DNA of 5,847 bases, taken from the NCBI GenBank assembly GCA_009908925.1, contig JAAAOH010000242.1:1-5847 (forward strand). The letters are read 5' to 3'. The position numbers and the translations under genes were made by a program. This DNA comes from Spirochaetota bacterium. Lineage in GTDB: Bacteria > Spirochaetota > Spirochaetia > DSM-27196 > PWMO01. The notes below the pieces were generated by a model. It searched no databases and had not been told where the DNA came from. It worked only from the letters and a program-made list of their open reading frames with translations. Below, in pieces: positions 1 through 5,847 of the stretch (its first letter is position 1; every line of letters starts with the position of its first letter).

Positions 1-1271
1 GGCACGATGCGATCACTTGCCTCGAGGAGGCTGTCGCAGGCCCCGATCCCGACCAGGCCGCAGCAGGCGTTCCCGACGAGCTCGGCATCCTCCACCTCGG
101 GCACGAGCACATCGACGCCGCTCATGTCCGCCTTCATGCGGTTCCACACGGGATTCTTGGCCTGCCCTCCGCACACGCGCAGGGCATCCACCTCGCATCC
201 CGCCTCCGCGAGCACCTCGAGCGAATGGCGGATCGTGAACCCGAGCGATTCCACGACCGCACGTCCGAGCTCGGCGGGCCCGTGGTGTGAATTGAGCTCG
301 AGGAAGGCGCCGTTGTCGAAGTTCCAGCCGTCGAGTCCCCGTGGCGAGGGAACGAACAGCGGCGCATCGGCAGCCGCCGATCGAATGTCCTCCAGGATAT
401 GCACATACCCCTTGTCCTGCTGCCCGGTGATTACACGGAACCACTCGAAGGCACTCCCGGTGGACTCGAGAATGGCGGCGATGTTGTACATGCCGGCGCG
501 GACGTGGGGAAGCGTTCTCAGCCGAGGATCCGTCACCGGCGTCGGCGAGCAGTAGTTGATGCCTTCCGAGGTTCCCGCCCGGTCGCAGGTCCTGCCCGGG
601 GCCAGGCTCGCGGTGCCGACGAGGCTCATGAGAAAATCGGAGCCGCCGGCAACCACCGGCGTCCCTGCGGGAAGCCCGTAGCGCCCCGCAGCCGGCGCCT
701 GCACCTCTCCGATCCGCTCACCGGTGTGTACGAAGGGCGGGAAGCGATCGGGGTCGAGGCCGTAGGCGGCAATGGATTCGCCGTCCCAGATATACGGGGT
801 AAACTCGTCGGTGGGGGATATCGTGACGACCTCGCCGGTGAGCAGGTAGTCGACGTACTCGGGAAGCGATAAGAAGTATCGGGTGCGCTCGTAAACATCC
901 GGTCTCTCCGCCGCAAGCCACGCGGCCTTCGGCAGGAAAAAGGAGGGCTGCCCCGACACGCGACGCTCACGGCCGTCGTTCCACACGAGCACGGGCTCGA
1001 GGGCTGCTCCGTCGGCATCAATGGGCACGAGGGTCGGACCGTGGCCGCTTACCACCACCACGTCTACGGCCGCGAGCGGTCCGATTTCCCGTAACACGTG
1101 GGCGATAGCTCCGTGGCGTCTATCACCGTCCCAGACCGATACTGCCCGTGGATGATCCAGCACACGCTCGGTTGAGATAGTTCGGATGCGGCCGTCCCCG
1201 TCGACAAGCGCGCCCTTTACCGTGGATGTACCAACGTCGATTGCAAGGATGAGCGGCAGGTCGCCGGACAC
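1..1271 (-). CDS. FGGY-family carbohydrate kinase, 3' end cut off by window
   Basis: This cytoplasmic ATP-dependent kinase probably phosphorylates a sugar or polyol. The 423 visible residues stay open to the left edge; family members usually have about 490-510, so a short C-terminal piece is missing. Seen: N-terminal phosphate-binding motif 'AIDVGTST' (residues 10-17), 'GHGPTLVPIDADG' (76-88), 'WNDGR' (97-101), 'GGSD' (209-212) with the likely catalytic Asp212, 'GTSEG' (233-237), and the ATP-site segment 'CGGQAKNPVWNRMKADM' (367-383). These order as in xylulokinase and relatives. The stretch between 'WNDGR' and 'FFLPKAAWL' is only about ten residues, shorter than in classical xylulokinases. 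The start is GTG: an in-frame TGA lies 15 bases upstream, no other start codon lies between, and AGGGGGA precedes it at good spacing. The gene is divergent from the binding-protein gene. The family is clear; the substrate cannot be named, so xylulokinase is only one option. Confidence 0.93.
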   Translation of the reverse strand, partial: MSGDLPLILAIDVGTSTVKGALVDGDGRIRTISTERVLDHPRAVSVWDGDRRHGAIAHVLREIGPLAAVDVVVVSGHGPTLVPIDADGAALEPVLVWNDGRERRVSGQPSFFLPKAAWLAAERPDVYERTRYFLSLPEYVDYLLTGEVVTISPTDEFTPYIWDGESIAAYGLDPDRFPPFVHTGERIGEVQAPAAGRYGLPAGTPVVAGGSDFLMSLVGTASLAPGRTCDRAGTSEGINYCSPTPVTDPRLRTLPHVRAGMYNIAAILESTGSAFEWFRVITGQQDKGYVHILEDIRSAAADAPLFVPSPRGLDGWNFDNGAFLELNSHHGPAELGRAVVESLGFTIRHSLEVLAEAGCEVDALRVCGGQAKNPVWNRMKADMSGVDVLVPEVEDAELVGNACCGLVGIGACDSLLEASDRIV

Positions 1272-1275
1272 CGGA

Positions 1276-1282
1276 TCCCCCT
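1276..1282 (-). promoter_or_regulatory. Shine-Dalgarno sequence of the FGGY kinase
   Basis: AGGGGGA lies four bases upstream of the GTG start codon on the minus strand. It decides the start, because an in-frame TGA just upstream leaves no longer reading frame and no ATG is available nearby. Confidence 0.6.
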
Positions 1283-1301
1283 GTCACGTGAATTGCGGCA
1301 A

Positions 1302-1330
1302 ACGGTAGCACATCCCCATACCCCGGTCAA
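1302..1330 (-). promoter_or_regulatory. candidate sigma70-type promoter for the FGGY kinase
   Basis: On the minus strand a -35-like TTGACC (1330-1325, five of six bases matching TTGACA) is followed after exactly 17 bases by TACCGT (1307-1302, three of six matching TATAAT). Transcription would begin near 1295, giving a leader of about 25 bases that includes the Shine-Dalgarno sequence. The -35 box and spacing are good and the -10 box is weak, so this may be an activated promoter or a chance match. The same 90-bp gap (1272-1361) must also hold the promoter of the divergent binding-protein gene, for which I see no convincing boxes. Confidence 0.4.
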
Positions 1331-1361
1331 CAATCGCCCCGTCGAGTGGTATCTTGAGAGT

Positions 1362-2441
1362 ATGCGTCACTTCATCATTGCTCTACTACTTGCGATCGTA
1401 ATAGCAGCGCTGCCGCTGCACGCCTTCGGCGGAAGTGAGGACGAGCCCCCCGAGATCGACTACGTCTCGGTCATGCTTCCCGATACCGCTGACTCGCATC
1501 CCCTCTATCGAATGATCGTCGACGGGGCCGAGGCGGCCGTCGCCGAGAGGGAAGACCTCGAGGTCGAGGTCATCACCGGCGTGCGACGCGGGGACCCGCG
1601 CCTCGCCGAGCGCGCCGGTGACCGCCGGGTGGCGCTCCTCGTGGTGGGTGGCGGGGCGTTTCTCGAGGATGGAATACGAGCCGCCGCCGAGCATCCGGGG
1701 GCGTCCTTTCTCCTCGTCGACGGCGAGGCGCCGGGGTTGGCGAATGCGGCAGGGCTTCTCATAAACAGGCGCGAGCAGGCGTTCCTCGCCGGCTACATCG
1801 CCGGGCTGCGCCTCGGAGAAGAAGACCCCTCTGGTGCCGCGCCGGGCGAGTCGGCGGCCGCGGCACCGGCGACGGCGGGGCTGCTCATAGAAACCGGCCT
1901 CTACATGAGCGAGGACGTCGTCCGCCCCGCCTATCGCCTCGGCCTGAAGGCCGCGGCCGACGGGAACCAGGCGCGCACGAAGCGCCTTCCCGTCGGCGCC
2001 CCGGTCTCCGTCGTTCGCTCGCGGATCGAAGACTTCGATGCGGACGGCATTCCGGTGCTGATGCCGGCCCTCTACGCAAACCGGTCGGCCGCCATGCGGG
2101 CCCTGCGGGAAACCGACATGGACATCATATGGCTCGACAGCAAGCGGCCGCCACGCGGAGAGGACCATGCCCTCGCCGCCATTGCACTCGAGATCGAGGA
2201 CGCCGTCGCCGCGTTGGTCGCGCAGATTCTCCACGCCGGTCCCGAGGGCGTCGAGACCGTGGAGGCGAGTTTTCGCAGCGGACGGATGACACTCAACACG
2301 GACTTCGATCGCTTCGAGTCCGCGTTCGACGCCGAAACGCGCGGCAGGATCGAGCACATGGCCGAACGCCTCGAGACCGGCGAGCTCAGTCTGCGGATGC
2401 CTCCGGCGCCAGCTCCACCCCGTGACCCACGAGATCAATAA
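1362..2441 (+). CDS. BMP/PnrA-like periplasmic solute-binding protein
   Basis: This 359-residue exported protein resembles the basic membrane protein (BMP) family, substrate-binding subunits of ABC importers; characterised PnrA-type members bind purine nucleosides. Residues 1-21 form a signal peptide: Met-Arg-His, a hydrophobic core (about 4-18), then a likely signal peptidase I site after 'LHA' (19-21). No cysteine is present, so it is not a lipoprotein like many BMP proteins. Family-like blocks: 'LYRMIVDGAEAAV' (48-60), 'FLEDGIRAAAEHPGASFLLVDG' region (100-121), 'INRREQAFLAGYIAGL' (134-149), a second lobe from about 173 to 'DIIWLDS' (254-260), and 'LETGELSLRMP' (337-347). An Ala/Pro/Gly-rich stretch (156-172) joins the two lobes. 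ATG 1362 is preferred over an in-frame TTG at 1293 because it begins directly at the signal peptide, although its ribosome site (GAGAG, one base away) is poor. No transporter subunits are adjacent. The family is likely; the ligand is unknown. Confidence 0.8.
   Translation: MRHFIIALLLAIVIAALPLHAFGGSEDEPPEIDYVSVMLPDTADSHPLYRMIVDGAEAAVAEREDLEVEVITGVRRGDPRLAERAGDRRVALLVVGGGAFLEDGIRAAAEHPGASFLLVDGEAPGLANAAGLLINRREQAFLAGYIAGLRLGEEDPSGAAPGESAAAAPATAGLLIETGLYMSEDVVRPAYRLGLKAAADGNQARTKRLPVGAPVSVVRSRIEDFDADGIPVLMPALYANRSAAMRALRETDMDIIWLDSKRPPRGEDHALAAIALEIEDAVAALVAQILHAGPEGVETVEASFRSGRMTLNTDFDRFESAFDAETRGRIEHMAERLETGELSLRMPPAPAPPRDPRDQ
2386..2441. other. tail-to-tail coding overlap of binding-protein gene and argH
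   Basis: The plus-strand binding-protein gene stops with TAA at 2439-2441, while the minus-strand argH stops with TGA at 2388-2386. The last 18 or so codons of both genes are therefore encoded on opposite strands of the same 56 bases. This segment encodes a Pro/Arg/Asp-rich tail in the binding protein and the final part of ArgH. There is no gene-free space for a terminator between the two, and I saw no strong hairpin followed by a T tract on either strand. Confidence 0.85.
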
Positions 2442-3768
2442 CCGCCCGGTCGAGACGCGCAACGCGCAGGGCCAGTCGCTTCCGGAAGCCCGCCACCCGC
2501 TCCCGCGGCGAGGCGAGGTTGAGATTGCCCGGCGAGCCATCTGCGCTGCGCCGGGCGAGCGCCTCGCGGGGATCCGGCGGGGTCACGGAGTCCAGGCTCG
2601 TTCCCACCCTCCGGTAGGCCTCGCGGAACGGCACGCCCTCGGCCACGAGGTCGAGGGCGGCATCGGTGGCATACACCTCGGCAGGAATCGCACGGCGCAT
2701 GGCCTCGCGGTCGACTACGAGCCCGGACACCGCCGCCTCCATCGCCGTCACACAGGAGACTGCAACATCGAGCCCCTCCATGAGCGGAGCCTTGGTCTCC
2801 TGCACGTCACGGTTGTATCCGGCCGGGAGTGAGCGCATGACCGATTTCACCCGCTCGGATACAGCCCCGAGGCCGGCGCACTTTCCACGCACGAGCTCGA
2901 GGACGTCCGGGTTTTTCTTCTGCGGCATGATGCTCGAGCCCGTGCAGAGGCTATCGGGCAGCGAAACGTAGGCAATCTCGGGAAGGGAGAAGAATATGAG
3001 GTCACTCGCCGCCCGGCCGAGCGTAATGCCCACCTGGTCGAGCGCGTCGAGGAGGACGGCCTCGCCCTTCCCCCGCGATCCCACGGCGTAGAGGACGTTG
3101 TTCTGCACACGCGAGAACCCGAGAAGCCGCGCGGTGAGTGAGCGGTCAAGCGGCAGCGGCACGCCGTAGCTTGCCGCCGCGCCGAGGGGACACTGGTCGT
3201 GATAGTCGTATGCCGCATCGAGGAGGGCGATATCGTCGAGGAGCTCCTCGGCAACTGCCGCAAGCCACAGCCCGAAGGTCGAGAGCATGGCCGGCTGCAT
3301 GTGGGTGCGCCCCGTCATGACGGTGCGGGCCTCCTCTTCCGCGCGGTCGAGGAGCCGTTCGGCGAGGCCGAGAAGCCCCTCGCTCGCGAGATCGATCGCC
3401 CGGCGGGCGAAGAGCCGCAGTGCCGTGGTCACCTGATCGTTTCGCGAGCGGCCGGTGTGTACCTTCTTCCCGGTCTCACCGAGCTCGGCGACGAGGCGAT
3501 TCTCGATGGCGGTGTGCCCGTCCTCGTCGGCCTCGGTCACGGTGAACCGGCCCGCCGCATGATCCTCTATGACGGCAACGAGGGCCACCTGCAGGCTCTC
3601 CCGCTCATCGCCCGTGAGCACGCCGGCCGCTTCGAGGCCTCGCACGTGCGCGATGCTTGCCACGCAGTCGGCGGGTACGAGCCTGCGGTCGAGTATGTAG
3701 TCCGTGCCGACGGTGAATCGGGCGATCTCGTCGTCGAGCTCACCGCCCTTGTCCCAGAGCCGTGCCAA
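2386..3768 (-). CDS. argH: argininosuccinate lyase
   Basis: ArgH cleaves argininosuccinate to arginine and fumarate, the last step of arginine synthesis; the family acts in the cytoplasm as a homotetramer. It belongs to the fumarase/aspartase superfamily. Seen, numbered from the TTG start: 'HTGRSRNDQV' (104-113), 'GRTHMQPA' with the conserved active-site Thr-His pair (153-160), and the signature loop 'GSSIMPQKKNPD' (277-288) that carries the catalytic serine. The N-terminus (M)ARLW followed by 'FTVGTDYILDRRL' matches where ArgH proteins normally begin. The protein is 460 residues, typical of the family. TTG 3768 is chosen because GAGGAGGA lies just upstream. The alternative is ATG 3843, which overlaps the clpB stop as ATGA and would add 25 Arg/Pro/Gly-rich residues, but it has no visible ribosome site. 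It lies downstream of clpB in the same direction and is probably co-transcribed. All key residues are present. Confidence 0.97.
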   Translation of the reverse strand: MARLWDKGGELDDEIARFTVGTDYILDRRLVPADCVASIAHVRGLEAAGVLTGDERESLQVALVAVIEDHAAGRFTVTEADEDGHTAIENRLVAELGETGKKVHTGRSRNDQVTTALRLFARRAIDLASEGLLGLAERLLDRAEEEARTVMTGRTHMQPAMLSTFGLWLAAVAEELLDDIALLDAAYDYHDQCPLGAAASYGVPLPLDRSLTARLLGFSRVQNNVLYAVGSRGKGEAVLLDALDQVGITLGRAASDLIFFSLPEIAYVSLPDSLCTGSSIMPQKKNPDVLELVRGKCAGLGAVSERVKSVMRSLPAGYNRDVQETKAPLMEGLDVAVSCVTAMEAAVSGLVVDREAMRRAIPAEVYATDAALDLVAEGVPFREAYRRVGTSLDSVTPPDPREALARRSADGSPGNLNLASPRERVAGFRKRLALRVARLDRAVIDLVGHGVELAPEASAD

Positions 3769-3772
3769 AAAG

Positions 3773-3780
3773 TCCTCCTC
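3773..3780 (-). promoter_or_regulatory. strong Shine-Dalgarno sequence that sets the argH start
   Basis: On the minus strand GAGGAGGA is followed by CTTT and then TTG. The GGAGG core sits five bases from that codon, close to ideal. It is the best ribosome site in the window and argues that argH starts at TTG 3768 and not at ATG 3843. Confidence 0.8.
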
Positions 3781-3788
3781 TCGAGGCG

Positions 3789-3807
3789 GCGGCCGGTCAC
3801 CGGCCGC
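3789..3807 (-). repeat. perfect inverted repeat in the clpB-argH gap
   Basis: Nine-base arms GCGGCCGGT and ACCGGCCGC flank a single central base. In RNA this would fold as an eight-pair, all-GC stem with a three-base loop. It lies 32 bases after the clpB stop and just upstream of the argH Shine-Dalgarno sequence. No T tract follows directly; the next run of T is about 20 bases on, at the argH start. It could be an mRNA-processing or stability hairpin, a weak attenuator, or a protein-binding palindrome. Chance is possible in such GC-rich DNA. Confidence 0.55.
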
Positions 3808-3839
3808 ATGGCGCTGCGATCCGCGGCGCGCGCCGCCGC

Positions 3840-5847
<2,008 letters not shown>

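Noticed and set aside
7..872. Plus-strand open frames (7-555 and 399-872) over the kinase
   Set aside because: The minus-strand frame is uninterrupted from 1271 to the edge and carries all the FGGY motifs in order; the plus-strand products are low-complexity.
1350..1355. TATCTT just before the binding-protein ATG as a -10 box for a leaderless transcript
   Set aside because: It matches four of six bases, but no -35 box lies at suitable distance and nothing else supports leaderless expression.
1293..1361. N-terminal extension of the binding protein from a TTG at 1293
   Set aside because: It would put 23 polar residues before the signal peptide and overlap the divergent promoter region. The ATG at 1362 begins directly at the export signal.
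2449..2469. Short tandem repeat of ACGCGCA near the argH 3' end
   Set aside because: Only two seven-base copies lie inside coding sequence of Arg-rich codons, so codon composition explains them.
1386..2540. A 384-codon minus-strand open frame opposite the binding-protein gene
   Set aside because: It is longer than the gene it opposes, but its product is Arg/Gly-rich without recognisable motifs. The plus-strand frame has a signal peptide and BMP-like blocks. Long antisense frames are expected in GC-rich coding DNA.

Overview
This is a GC-rich bacterial chromosomal window, densely coding, with four protein genes and one real intergenic gap. Two of the genes run off the ends. Gene content suggests a high-GC spirochaete-like bacterium. 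The main clue is the periplasmic BMP-family binding protein, whose C-terminal 'LETGELSLRMP' resembles tails I recall from spirochaetal members of that family. The FGGY kinase and the ArgH N-terminus fit that idea but do not prove it. This placement is from memory of the families, not from a search.

Layout, left to right. (1) Positions 1-1271, minus strand: a sugar kinase of the FGGY family, starting at GTG and cut off at the left edge before its C-terminus. (2) Positions 1272-1361: a 90-bp divergent promoter region. It holds a plausible sigma70-type promoter for the kinase and a Shine-Dalgarno sequence. (3) Positions 1362-2441, plus strand: an exported BMP/PnrA-like solute-binding protein without a lipobox cysteine. 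(4) Positions 2386-3768, minus strand: argininosuccinate lyase (argH), which overlaps the binding-protein gene tail-to-tail by 56 bp. (5) Positions 3840-5847, minus strand: the disaggregase ClpB, cut off at the right edge before its first Walker A motif.

Two units can be inferred. clpB and argH lie in the same direction and probably share a transcript, joining a protein-rescue AAA+ machine to the last step of arginine synthesis. The kinase and the binding protein face away from each other over a short shared regulatory region. That suggests, without proving it, a joint role in taking up and phosphorylating a sugar or nucleoside-derived compound. No permease or ATPase gene is visible here.

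The most useful corrections to a naive annotation are the argH start and the clpB-argH gap. An ATG overlaps the clpB stop as ATGA, but a TTG 75 bases further in has a near-perfect Shine-Dalgarno sequence and gives a family-typical 460-residue protein. The 71-base gap that results contains a perfect 9-bp inverted repeat. I found no RNA genes, mobile elements or CRISPR arrays, and no clear sign of a previously undescribed system.
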